DNA of 7,038 bases. It comes from Candidatus Dormiibacterota bacterium. Lineage in GTDB: Bacteria; Chloroflexota; Dormibacteria; UBA8260. The DNA is taken from positions 1 to 7,038 of the forward strand of contig CATPCA010000296.1 in the NCBI GenBank assembly GCA_955652545.1, written 5' to 3'. The notes beneath the pieces were generated by a model. It had not been told where the DNA came from, made no database searches, and saw only the letters and a program-made list of their open reading frames with translations. The translations under genes were made by a program, and so were the position numbers. Positions within the stretch are counted from its first letter, which is position 1. The number at the start of each line of letters is the position of its first letter. Below are positions 1 through 6,078 of the stretch, piece by piece.

Positions 1-1
1 C

Positions 2-1012
2 TTCAACTCGGTTCGCTACGACCAGAACACCCACGAGGGCTACTACTTCATCGACTCCGATGAGGGTGTCTGGAACACCGGCAAGAACGGCACTGCCAAC
101 CTCGGGTATCGACCCAAGCTGAAGGGTGGCTACTTCCCGGTGCCGCCGGTGGACAAGCAGCAGGACCTGCGCAGCCGCATCGTGCTCGCCATGATCGAGT
201 CCGGGATCGACATCGAAGTGCATCACCACGAGGTCGGCACCGCGGGCCAGGCCGAGATCGACATGCGCTTCGACACGCTGGTGTCAATGGCCGACAAGGT
301 GCTGCAGTACAAGTACATCGCCAAGAGCGTGTGCTACCGCGAGGGGTACACCGCGACGTTCATGCCCAAGCCGCTGTTCGGTGACAACGGCAGCGGGATG
401 CACACCCACCAGTCGTTGTGGAACGGCGACGAGCCGCTCTTCTACGACGCCGACGGCTACGCGTTGCTCAGCGAGATCGCCCGCTGGTACATCGGCGGAC
501 TGCTCAAGCACGCGCCGGCGGTGCTCGCCTTCGCCGCGCCGACCACGAACAGCTACCGGCGCCTGGTGCCGGGCTACGAAGCGCCCATCAAGCTCGCCTA
601 CAGCGCGCGCAACCGCAGCGCCTGCGTTCGCATCCCCACCTACAGCGACAAGCCGGCAGCCCGTCGCCTCGAGTTCCGCTCGCCCGATCCGATGTGCAAC
701 CCCTACCTGGCGTTCTCGGCGATGCTGATGGCCGGCCTCGACGGCATCCAGAACAAGATCGAGCCACCCCTGCCCGTCGATGCCGACCTCTACGAGCTCG
801 AAGGTCGCGAGGCCGAACGCGTGCATGACCTGCCCGGCTCTCTCTCCGAGGTGCTCGACGCTCTCGAGAACGACCAGGACTTCCTGCTCCGCGGCGGGGT
901 CTTCACCTCCGACCTCATCGACACGTACATCGCGTACAAGCGCGAGAGCGAGGTCGATCCGATCGCACTCCGCCCCCACCCCAACGAGTTCTTCCTGTAC
1001 TTCGACGCCTAG
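2..1012 (+). CDS. glnA: Glutamine synthetase type I, C-terminal part (5' end outside window)
   Basis: This enzyme makes glutamine from glutamate, ammonia and ATP as a cytosolic dodecamer, and is the main entry point of nitrogen. The frame is open from base 2 to the TAG at 1010-1012, giving 336 codons. Type I enzymes have about 470 residues, so roughly the first 135 are missing. Visible signatures are [17 protein letters not shown] (from about 221), [11 protein letters not shown] with its catalytic-site histidine at 401-403, [13 protein letters not shown] (about 548), [10 protein letters not shown] (about 608) and [15 protein letters not shown] (about 662). The C-terminal [13 protein letters not shown] resembles mycobacterial GlnA1. 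DLYELE places a tyrosine codon at 791-793, where adenylylated enzymes carry the modified tyrosine, though the usual following PPEE is replaced by EGREA. The GTG at 140 is internal, not a start. Identity is near certain; adenylylation is an inference. Confidence 0.97.
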   Translation, partial: FNSVRYDQNTHEGYYFIDSDEGVWNTGKNGTANLGYRPKLKGGYFPVPPVDKQQDLRSRIVLAMIESGIDIEVHHHEVGTAGQAEIDMRFDTLVSMADKVLQYKYIAKSVCYREGYTATFMPKPLFGDNGSGMHTHQSLWNGDEPLFYDADGYALLSEIARWYIGGLLKHAPAVLAFAAPTTNSYRRLVPGYEAPIKLAYSARNRSACVRIPTYSDKPAARRLEFRSPDPMCNPYLAFSAMLMAGLDGIQNKIEPPLPVDADLYELEGREAERVHDLPGSLSEVLDALENDQDFLLRGGVFTSDLIDTYIAYKRESEVDPIALRPHPNEFFLYFDA

Positions 1013-1049
1013 CAGCCAACCCCGACACGACCGGAGGGACCCTAGGGCG

Positions 1050-1095
1050 ACCTGGGCCGCGCGCTGCGGCATGGAACGCAGAGCGAGGCCCAGGT
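1050..1095 (+). terminator. Strong imperfect hairpin after glnA, possible terminator
   Basis: A 46-base hairpin starts 38 bases after the glnA stop. Pairing runs 1050-1058 with 1087-1095 (9 bp), a G/A mismatch at 1059/1086, 1060-1062 with 1083-1085, a second G/A mismatch at 1063/1082, then 1064-1068 with 1077-1081. The loop is 1069-1076. That makes 17 pairs, mostly G-C, with two single mismatches. There is no T-tract after the 3' arm (AAGGG follows), so this is not a classical Rho-independent terminator. T-less hairpins are often proposed as terminators in high-GC actinobacteria. It could instead be an mRNA 3'-end stabiliser or part of a leader before the next gene. The hairpin is directly visible; the terminator role is inferred. 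Confidence 0.45.
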
Positions 1096-1139
1096 AAGGG
1101 CGGCGAGCTTGTCCCGACCGTCCTCGCTGAGTTCCATGC
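1069..1139. repeat. Inverted repeat that competes with the glnA-distal hairpin
   Basis: GCATGGAAC at 1069-1077 is the exact reverse complement of GTTCCATGC at 1131-1139. AGCGAGG at 1082-1088 is the exact reverse complement of CCTCGCT at 1122-1128. Together the two blocks form 16 base pairs separated by a small 4x2 internal loop, enclosing 33 bases. The first block covers the whole loop of the 1050-1095 hairpin and the second lies in its 3' arm, so the two folds cannot fully coexist. The role is unknown. Confidence 0.5.
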
Positions 1140-1180
1140 AACCACGGTAACGCCGATGGGTTCTGCGAGAGTAGCCGCCC

Positions 1181-2314
1181 GTGACCCTGGAGGTGAGCGC
1201 CGCGGACGCACGCGCCCTGGCGATTGCGGCGCAGCGACTCACCGGGCGGCGACACCGCGATCCACTGCGCCTTCTCGAACAGCTCAGCGCCATCCAGATC
1301 GACACCATCTCGGTGATCGCCCGCTCGCACGAACTGGTCGCCTTCACACGACTCGGTCAGGTCAGCCGCGGCGACATCGCGCGGGCGTGGTGGGGCAGCG
1401 GCGGCACGTTCGAATACTGGGCGCACGCCGCGTGCGTCATCCCGATGGAGCTGTGGCCGCTGTTCGCATGGCGCCGCCGGCGCTTCCAGGCACGGTGGCC
1501 GGGACGGACGCGCGAGCAGGAGGAGATCCTCGCCCGTCTGTGCGACCTCGGCCCGCTGACCACAGCGGACCTCGGCGGCGCCAGGATCACGCCCGGGTGG
1601 TGGGAATGGAGCCCGGTCAAGACCGCGGTCGAGCAACTGCTGGCCCGAGGTGAGGTTGCCTGCGTCGAGCGGCGTGGGTTCCGTCGCGTCTACACGCTGA
1701 TCGAACGCGCGATACCGGCCCGGTTGCTGGCGGCCGACCTCGATGACCCGGCCTGTTTCGCCGGGCTGGTGGAGCGTGCGTCGGCGCATATGGGGGTTGC
1801 CACCGACGATGACCTCGCCGATTACTTCCGCCTGCCGATGGCTGCCGTCAGACCGGCGGCCGAGGCAGCCGGCCTGGTGCGAGTGGTGGTGCCGGGCTGG
1901 GCCAGGCCAACCTGGGCGCACCCCACCGCGCTGGCCGGCGACGCCCCCGTCGCCCGCCATCGGCCGGTGCTGCTCTCACCGTTCGACTCGCTCATCTGGC
2001 ACCGGCCGCGGACCGAGCGGCTCTTCGGTTTCCGCCATCGCATCGAGGCGTACACGCCTGCCGCCCAACGTCAGCACGGCTACTTCGTGATGCCACTGCT
2101 CGCGGCGGGGAGGCTTCGCGGCCGGGTTGACCCCAAGCGTGACGGGACGGTGTTGCGCGCGCGACAGGTGTCGATGGAGCCGCGGGCGGTGGACGCCATG
2201 GCAGAGGCGCTGCGCACCGCCGCGTCCTGGGTGGGCTGCGACGACATCGTCGTCGGTTCGGTCACTCCGCCCGGGGGCCGCGATCTCCTGCGTCGCGCGC
2301 TGGCGCGATCCTGA
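1181..2314 (+). CDS. YcaQ/AlkX-like winged-helix DNA glycosylase (HTH_42 family)
   Basis: The 377-residue protein matches the HTH_42 winged-helix family, whose studied members (Escherichia coli YcaQ/AlkX, Streptomyces AlkZ) are DNA glycosylases that remove alkylated bases and unhook interstrand crosslinks. Near the N-terminus, QID at residues 39-41 matches the Q-hydrophobic-D catalytic motif of the YcaQ branch; AlkZ has Q-hydrophobic-Q. Further family blocks are YWAHAACVIPMELWPLF (about 86-102), LLSPFDSLIWHRPRTERLFG and HGYFVMPLL in the C-terminal half, and RGRVDPKRDGTVLRARQ (about 321-337), which corresponds to the family's GRVDPKADR-type segment. Length is close to that expected for the family. 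The start is GTG at 1181 with only a weak purine-rich stretch (GAGAG, about 1166-1170) upstream; the GTG at 1193 is a possible alternative. It stands alone between the glnA spacer and a convergent gene. No biosynthetic cluster is visible, so general repair is likelier than antibiotic self-resistance. Confidence 0.88.
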   Translation: MTLEVSAADARALAIAAQRLTGRRHRDPLRLLEQLSAIQIDTISVIARSHELVAFTRLGQVSRGDIARAWWGSGGTFEYWAHAACVIPMELWPLFAWRRRRFQARWPGRTREQEEILARLCDLGPLTTADLGGARITPGWWEWSPVKTAVEQLLARGEVACVERRGFRRVYTLIERAIPARLLAADLDDPACFAGLVERASAHMGVATDDDLADYFRLPMAAVRPAAEAAGLVRVVVPGWARPTWAHPTALAGDAPVARHRPVLLSPFDSLIWHRPRTERLFGFRHRIEAYTPAAQRQHGYFVMPLLAAGRLRGRVDPKRDGTVLRARQVSMEPRAVDAMAEALRTAASWVGCDDIVVGSVTPPGGRDLLRRALARS

Positions 2315-2331
2315 CCCGCGAGGACGGTGCT

Positions 2332-2742
2332 TCAGCGCTGCACGCGGGGGCCGCTGCGCTCGACGGTGAGCCGGAGCAGAACACGGCCCTCGCTCTCCAT
2401 CGCGGACCGATACTCTTGCCAATCAGGATGTTCGCCTGAGACCCGGCGGTAGTAATCGACCAGCGGCTCCATCGCCTGCGGGAGCTCGACGATCTCCACC
2501 GGACCCTCGACGCTGTGCCACTCGCCGAAGAAGCCGTTGTTCATAACGCATAGGCTGGCGCGCGGATCGCGCCGGAGGTTGAGCGTCTTGACCGCCCCGG
2601 TCCGGCTGCTGATGACAACGCGGTCATGGTCGTCGACCGCAGCGACCACGGGCGACTGCTGGACGCCGCCGTCGCCGCGATGGGTCGCCAGCACGGCTCG
2701 ATGGTTGCGACGCACGAACTCGAGCACGTCCTCGTGAGCCAA
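2332..2742 (-). CDS. PPOX-class split-barrel oxidoreductase, probably F420-dependent (Rv1155-like)
   Basis: The 136-residue protein has the layout of the pyridoxamine 5'-phosphate oxidase-like split beta-barrel, in the small Rv1155-type group that often binds cofactor F420 rather than FMN. An N-terminal helix is followed by AVLATHRGDGGVQQSPV (about 16-32). Next comes VVISSRTGAVKTLNLRRDPRASL (42-64), whose basic residues R47, K52, R57 and R58 fit binding of cofactor phosphate. FGEWHSVEGPVEIVE (about 72-86) is the later strand pair. The start is read as TTG at 2742 because the reading begins just there, 8 bp after the dxs stop; a GTG five codons later is the alternative. The short gap makes co-transcription with dxs likely. 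It is convergent with the YcaQ-like gene, leaving 17 bp between stops. The substrate is unknown, and the F420 assignment rests on family resemblance. Confidence 0.85.
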   Translation of the reverse strand: MAHEDVLEFVRRNHRAVLATHRGDGGVQQSPVVAAVDDHDRVVISSRTGAVKTLNLRRDPRASLCVMNNGFFGEWHSVEGPVEIVELPQAMEPLVDYYRRVSGEHPDWQEYRSAMESEGRVLLRLTVERSGPRVQR

Positions 2743-2750
2743 ACCCGCCG

Positions 2751-4631
2751 CTACCCCGCCAGGACGCTGGGACGGCGTTCGCTGAGCGTCTCACGCACGG
2801 CGCCGATGACGCCGTCGACGTCGAGCGAGAACTTGTGCAGCAGCAGCGGTTGCGCGCCGTGCTCGATGAAGCGGTCAGGCAACCCCAGCCGACGGATCGG
2901 CACAGACAGGCCCGCTTCCGCCAGCGCCTCGAGTACCGCGTCGCCGAAGCCGCCGATGACGGTGCCGTCCTCGATGGTCAGCACCGCGGGGTGTCGTGCT
3001 GCCAGCTCAGCGATCCCCGGGTCGAGAGGTTTGACGAACCGCGCATCGACAACCGTGCACGCGATGCCCTCAGCGCTCAGCGCCTCCGCCGCGGCGGCGG
3101 CGACACCGACCATCTTGCCGACGGCCAGCAGGGCGATATCGTCGCCGGTGCGCGCGATGTTCATGGTGGCGATGGACAGCGGACGCATCGTCACCGTCCC
3201 TGCATGTGGCGCCGCGCCGCGCGGATAACGCAGCGCGAAGGGACCATCGTGCGCCAGCGCTGTCGCGAGCAGGAGGCGCAGCTCGTCCGGCGAGCTCGGA
3301 GCCGTGACGGTCATCCCTGGGATCAGCCGCAGGTAGGCGAGGTCGAGCATGCCGTGGTGTGAGGCGCCGTCGTCACCGGTGATGCCGGCGCGGTCAAGCA
3401 CGAACGTCACGGGCAGCTTGTGCAGGGCGACGTCGCAGGTGATCTGGTCGAACGCACGCTGCAGGAAGGTGGAGTAGATGCACACAACCGGTCGCAGGCC
3501 CTGCATGGCAAGACCAGCCGCGAAGGTGACCGCGTGTTGCTCGGCGATCCCGACGTCGAAGAACCGGTCGGGAAAACGGGCCGCGAACGGCAGCAGGCCC
3601 GTCGACGAGGCCATCGCCGCGGTGATCGCCACGATGCGGTCATCGTCTTCGGCAGCCTCGAGGAGCGCCTCTCCGAACACGTCGGTCCAGGCGGGTGGCT
3701 TGCTGGAGAAGCTGCCACTGCTCGGATCGAAGCTCGACACGCCGTGGAACTTGTCGATGGAATCGTCCACCGCGGGCGCGTAGCCGTGGCCCTTGTCGGT
3801 GACGACGTGGATCACCACCGGACCGTGGTAGGCGGCGGCATCGCGCATCGCCTTCTCGAGGGCGCGCACGTCGTGGCCGTCGATCGGGCCGCCGTATTTG
3901 AGGCCCAGTGTCTCGAAGATCGAGATGGGACTCACCAATTGTTTCAACGAGTCCTTCATGCGCTTGGCCGCGCCATACGCCGACTGGCCGACCACCGGGA
4001 GTTGGCGCAGGGTCTGACCTGCTGCCACCTTGGCGCGCTCGTACTTCGGTGACAGGCGCAGCTGGCCGAGGTTCTCGGCGATGCCACCCACGGTGGGCGC
4101 GTAGGAGCGGCCGTTGTCGTTGAGGATGATGATCATCTCGGGCTGACGCTGGCCGATGTTGTTGAGCGCCTCGTACGCCATCCCACCGGTGAGCGCCCCA
4201 TCGCCGATGACGCACACCACCTTGCCGCGCTCCCCGCGCAACTCCCGTGCCGTCGCCAGTGCGAGGGCGTAGCTGAGGCCGGTGGAGGCGTGCGAGTTCT
4301 CGACGATGTCGTGCTCCGACTCCGAACGCGACGGATATCCGCTCAGGCCGCCGTGCTGTCGCAGCGTGTCGAAGAGATCGGCTCGGCCGGTGAGCATCTT
4401 GTGGACGTACGCTTGGTGGCCGGTGTCGAAGACGATGCGGTCGCGCGGTGAGTCGAAAACGCGGTGCATCGCCACGGTGAGCTCGACGACGCCGAGGTTG
4501 GGGCCGAGATGACCGCCGGTGCGGGCGACAGCATTGATCAGCCGTTCTCGGATCTCAGCGCAGAGCCGATCGAGATCGTTGGTGCCGAGGGCCCGGAGGT
4601 CCTCCGGGCCGGAGATCTCCTCGAGGAGCAT
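2751..4631 (-). CDS. dxs: 1-deoxy-D-xylulose-5-phosphate synthase
   Basis: This cytosolic thiamine-diphosphate enzyme condenses pyruvate with glyceraldehyde 3-phosphate, the first and often limiting step of the MEP isoprenoid pathway. The 626 residues match the family length. H41 in GGHLGPNLG and GHQ at 71-73 are the N-terminal active-site histidines. GDGALTGG (143-150) through N173 forms the thiamine-diphosphate/Mg motif with ligands D144 and N173. E364 in DVGIAEQHAVTFAAG activates the cofactor. DRAGITGDDGASHHG (413-427) and RYPRG (468-472) line the substrate site, and GTVIGGFGDAVLEAL (556-570) marks the C-terminal transketolase domain. All key residues are present. MLLEEISGPEDLR is a typical Dxs N-terminus, so the ATG at 4631 is well supported; an in-frame TAG lies 12 bases upstream. 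No ribosome binding site is positioned for it, which suggests a leaderless message. The PPOX gene follows after 8 bp. Confidence 0.98.
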   Translation of the reverse strand: MLLEEISGPEDLRALGTNDLDRLCAEIRERLINAVARTGGHLGPNLGVVELTVAMHRVFDSPRDRIVFDTGHQAYVHKMLTGRADLFDTLRQHGGLSGYPSRSESEHDIVENSHASTGLSYALALATARELRGERGKVVCVIGDGALTGGMAYEALNNIGQRQPEMIIILNDNGRSYAPTVGGIAENLGQLRLSPKYERAKVAAGQTLRQLPVVGQSAYGAAKRMKDSLKQLVSPISIFETLGLKYGGPIDGHDVRALEKAMRDAAAYHGPVVIHVVTDKGHGYAPAVDDSIDKFHGVSSFDPSSGSFSSKPPAWTDVFGEALLEAAEDDDRIVAITAAMASSTGLLPFAARFPDRFFDVGIAEQHAVTFAAGLAMQGLRPVVCIYSTFLQRAFDQITCDVALHKLPVTFVLDRAGITGDDGASHHGMLDLAYLRLIPGMTVTAPSSPDELRLLLATALAHDGPFALRYPRGAAPHAGTVTMRPLSIATMNIARTGDDIALLAVGKMVGVAAAAAEALSAEGIACTVVDARFVKPLDPGIAELAARHPAVLTIEDGTVIGGFGDAVLEALAEAGLSVPIRRLGLPDRFIEHGAQPLLLHKFSLDVDGVIGAVRETLSERRPSVLAG

Positions 4632-4637
4632 CGGCCC

Positions 4638-4643
4638 AGTCTA
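4638..4643 (-). promoter_or_regulatory. Possible -10 hexamer for leaderless dxs transcription
   Basis: On the minus strand TAGACT fits the TANNNT actinobacterial -10 pattern. Only six bases (GGGCCG) separate it from the dxs ATG, so initiation the usual 6-7 bases downstream would fall on or next to the start codon. No convincing -35 element lies about 17 bp upstream. A good Shine-Dalgarno-like GGAGGG (minus strand, 4662-4667) is about 30 bases from the ATG, too far to serve it. Support is positional only. Confidence 0.35.
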
Positions 4644-4716
4644 CCAACGGTTGCGATGTAACCCTCCTGCGAACGGCAGCGGACGTGGGTGCGCGACGGT
4701 GCATCATTGCGCCGTC

Positions 4717-5517
4717 ATGGAACCGGATCCGCGCCGTTCCCTCCTCGACTGCGCCGGCAACCCAAGCGGCGACATTGCCGAGGGAGCCCTCTGGCTCGCA
4801 GCCGAGGACTGTTCGGAGGTTGACGTGCCGGGCGCGCTTCGCGTGCTCGACGAGCTCGCCGCGGGCGCCAGGACCCGGCTCAACGGAAGCCGCGGCACCG
4901 ACGCCATTGGGATCGTCCACGCGGTGCTCCGCGAACGTGTGGGGCTGCGCCGCAGCGGCGGCGGCGATCCACGTGCCCACTACCTGCACACCGTCCTGCA
5001 ACGCGGCGCCGGCATTCCCATCAGCTGCGCTGCTGTGTGGATCGCCGTCGGCCGGCGTGCAGGACTAGACGTCGAGGGGGTGGGCCTACCGGGACACTTC
5101 GGTGTTCGCGTGGACGGCGTCCTTGCCGAACCCTCCGACGGCGACATCCTGGACGAGCCGGCAGCGCGCCGCCTCGTGGCGACGGCGACCGGCAGCGAGC
5201 CGGCCGAGTTGCAGCCGTCATGGCTCGAGCCGGCCAGTTCGCGGGTGATGCTCGCGCGTATGTCCCGCAACCTGCGCGGCTGCTACTCGTCGATGCAACG
5301 CTGGGACATGGCGCTCCGTGCCGCCGACCGGTGCGTCGCCCTGCTCCCAGACGAGCCCGCGGAGCGGCGTGATCGTGGCCTGCTGCTCTGGCGGGCGGGC
5401 CACAATGGCGCTGCGCTGACAGACCTGCGGTACTACCTCGATCTCGCGTCCGCGGACGCGTCCGACCGAGTCGCGGTCGAGGAGGTCACCGGCCGCCTCC
5501 GCGCTGCCCTGAACTAG
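4717..5517 (+). CDS. SirB1-family protein: transglutaminase-like domain with TPR-like C-terminus
   Basis: The 266-residue protein resembles the SirB1/Transglut_core2 family, a widespread cytosolic group of poorly known function. The N-terminal helical part (about 1-75) leads to HYLHTVLQRGAGIPISCAAVWIAVGRRAGLDVEGVGLPGHFGVRV (88-132), which aligns by eye with the family's G-x-PISL-x-x-x-Y...GLPGHFLV core. H127 in LPGHF and the AEPSDGD segment (138-143) fit the remaining transglutaminase-fold positions. C104 follows PIS where a leucine is more usual. The C-terminal part (about 178-266), with AARMSRNLRG-like helices and alternating A/L positions, fits the TPR-like repeats of this family. The ATG at 4717 is chosen because MEPDPRRSLLDCA suits the expected N-terminus. 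No clear ribosome binding site is present; GTG at 4699 is the alternative, and the longer frame back to 4519 only runs antisense to dxs. The gene is divergent from dxs. Confidence 0.82.
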   Translation: MEPDPRRSLLDCAGNPSGDIAEGALWLAAEDCSEVDVPGALRVLDELAAGARTRLNGSRGTDAIGIVHAVLRERVGLRRSGGGDPRAHYLHTVLQRGAGIPISCAAVWIAVGRRAGLDVEGVGLPGHFGVRVDGVLAEPSDGDILDEPAARRLVATATGSEPAELQPSWLEPASSRVMLARMSRNLRGCYSSMQRWDMALRAADRCVALLPDEPAERRDRGLLLWRAGHNGAALTDLRYYLDLASADASDRVAVEEVTGRLRAALN

Positions 5518-5529
5518 CTCGGCACGACC

Positions 5530-5976
5530 TCAGGATGCGCCGATCAGCAGCGCCACCAACCAGACCAGGCCGACCAGCAGCAGCACTGCGAACGGCATCA
5601 CCGCGAAGACGATGAACGAGAACACCAATCGCTCGTCGCTCACCGAGTCCGGGTCGACGCTGCGCCGCCGCGCATCGCGCAGGTACCACGTGATTCCGCC
5701 GGCGATGAAGCCGAGCAGCAGGAAGAAAATCCCGGCGAACGCGCTGGCCGGCCCGATGACCGCGGGGGCGAGCGTGAACCGCCAGATCGCGCCGAAGCTG
5801 AGCGCCAGAACCCCGCAGGAGATGAATCGGAGCAGGAGGCCGGTCGCGGTGCGTCGAGCAGCCGTGGGTGGCGTGGCGTTGATGACGATGTCGGCCACCT
5901 CGGCAAGCGCCGCGGGGACCGCCGGCGTGCTGGACGCGGCGGGGCGGCGACTGCGTCGTGGGGTCCGGCTGCTCAT
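5530..5976 (-). CDS. Three-span membrane protein of unknown function
   Basis: I do not recognise this 148-residue protein. Residues 1-45 are rich in Arg, Ser, Pro and Ala, with no signal peptide, and include a mildly amphipathic stretch (about 19-33). Three hydrophobic segments follow: about 46-65, 72-98 and 118-145. A short basic loop ending in RDARRRSVDPDSVSDERL (about 100-117) joins the second and third. The positive-inside rule would put both the N-terminus and this loop in the cytoplasm, which fits if segments 1 and 2 form a hairpin and the C-terminus is outside. No catalytic motif is visible. Evidence that it is real: it fills the only gap between two well-supported genes, its hydrophobic pattern is coherent, and a TATACT hexamer lies just upstream of the ATG at 5976. 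It converges on the SirB1-like gene with 12 bp between stops. Confidence 0.72.
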   Translation of the reverse strand: MSSRTPRRSRRPAASSTPAVPAALAEVADIVINATPPTAARRTATGLLLRFISCGVLALSFGAIWRFTLAPAVIGPASAFAGIFFLLLGFIAGGITWYLRDARRRSVDPDSVSDERLVFSFIVFAVMPFAVLLLVGLVWLVALLIGAS

Positions 5977-5985
5977 CCGCCGCCG

Positions 5986-5991
5986 AGTATA
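5986..5991 (-). promoter_or_regulatory. Near-consensus -10 hexamer upstream of the membrane-protein gene
   Basis: The minus strand reads TATACT, one base from the TATAAT consensus, in an otherwise very GC-rich spacer. It lies 9 bases upstream of the ATG at 5976. Initiation 6-7 bases downstream would give a leader of only two or three bases, so the message would be effectively leaderless, consistent with the absence of a ribosome binding site. No clear -35 hexamer is visible. Confidence 0.45.
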
Positions 5992-6010
5992 GGCAGCGCC
6001 AATTGCTGCC
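5992..6010. repeat. Small dyad next to the membrane-protein -10 element
   Basis: GGCAGC at 5992-5997 and GCTGCC at 6005-6010 are perfect inverted repeats with a 7-base centre (GCCAATT). The dyad directly abuts the TATACT hexamer and fills what would be the -10/-35 spacer of the minus-strand promoter. A regulator binding there could block that promoter. Six-base arms in high-GC DNA can also arise by chance, so the operator reading is weak. Confidence 0.3.
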
Positions 6011-6029
6011 CCGGCGACCGCCCCGACAC

Positions 6030-6035
6030 TAGACT
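6030..6035 (+). promoter_or_regulatory. Possible -10 hexamer for the peroxiredoxin gene
   Basis: TAGACT on the plus strand fits TANNNT and is the same hexamer seen before dxs. It would give a leader of roughly 35-40 bases ahead of the ATG at 6079, leaving room for the strong ribosome binding site there. No good -35 element is evident at normal spacing. Confidence 0.25.
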
Positions 6036-6065
6036 CACGACGCCGGCGGCGGTGCGGTCGGGCAC

Positions 6066-6072
6066 GAGGAGG
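6066..6072 (+). promoter_or_regulatory. Ribosome binding site that sets the peroxiredoxin start
   Basis: GAGGAGG is the strongest Shine-Dalgarno match upstream of any gene in the window. It touches the in-frame ATG at 6073 with no spacing but sits 6 bases before the ATG at 6079, the normal distance. It therefore supports 6079 and argues against 6073 and the frame's earlier opening at 6052. Confidence 0.75.
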
Positions 6073-6078
6073 ATGGAC

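Noticed and set aside
1040..1047. CCCTAGGG palindrome before the glnA-distal hairpin as a separate operator
   Set aside because: An isolated 8-base palindrome with no second copy nearby; chance is an adequate explanation.
1042..1137. A short minus-strand frame starting MELSEDGRDKL within the glnA spacer
   Set aside because: It has no ribosome binding site and no family resemblance, and its sequence is explained by the inverted repeats there.
284..1960. A 558-codon open frame on the minus strand across glnA and the YcaQ-like gene
   Set aside because: It is antisense to two well-supported genes, has a low-complexity R/G/A/V composition and no recognisable domain, and arises from the high-GC codon bias of the plus-strand genes.
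2315..2345. A terminator between the convergent YcaQ-like and PPOX genes
   Set aside because: Only a short CAGCGCTG palindrome (2333-2340) is present, inside the PPOX 3' end, with no extended stem or T-tract.
4540..4667. A gene served by the GGAGGG on the minus strand at 4662-4667
   Set aside because: No ATG, GTG or TTG lies at proper spacing downstream, and the only nearby triplet (ATC) opens a short R/S-rich frame without a recognisable domain.
4519..4716. N-terminal extension of the SirB1-like gene back to 4519
   Set aside because: The extension runs antisense to the conserved dxs N-terminus; family-like sequence begins only at about 4717.
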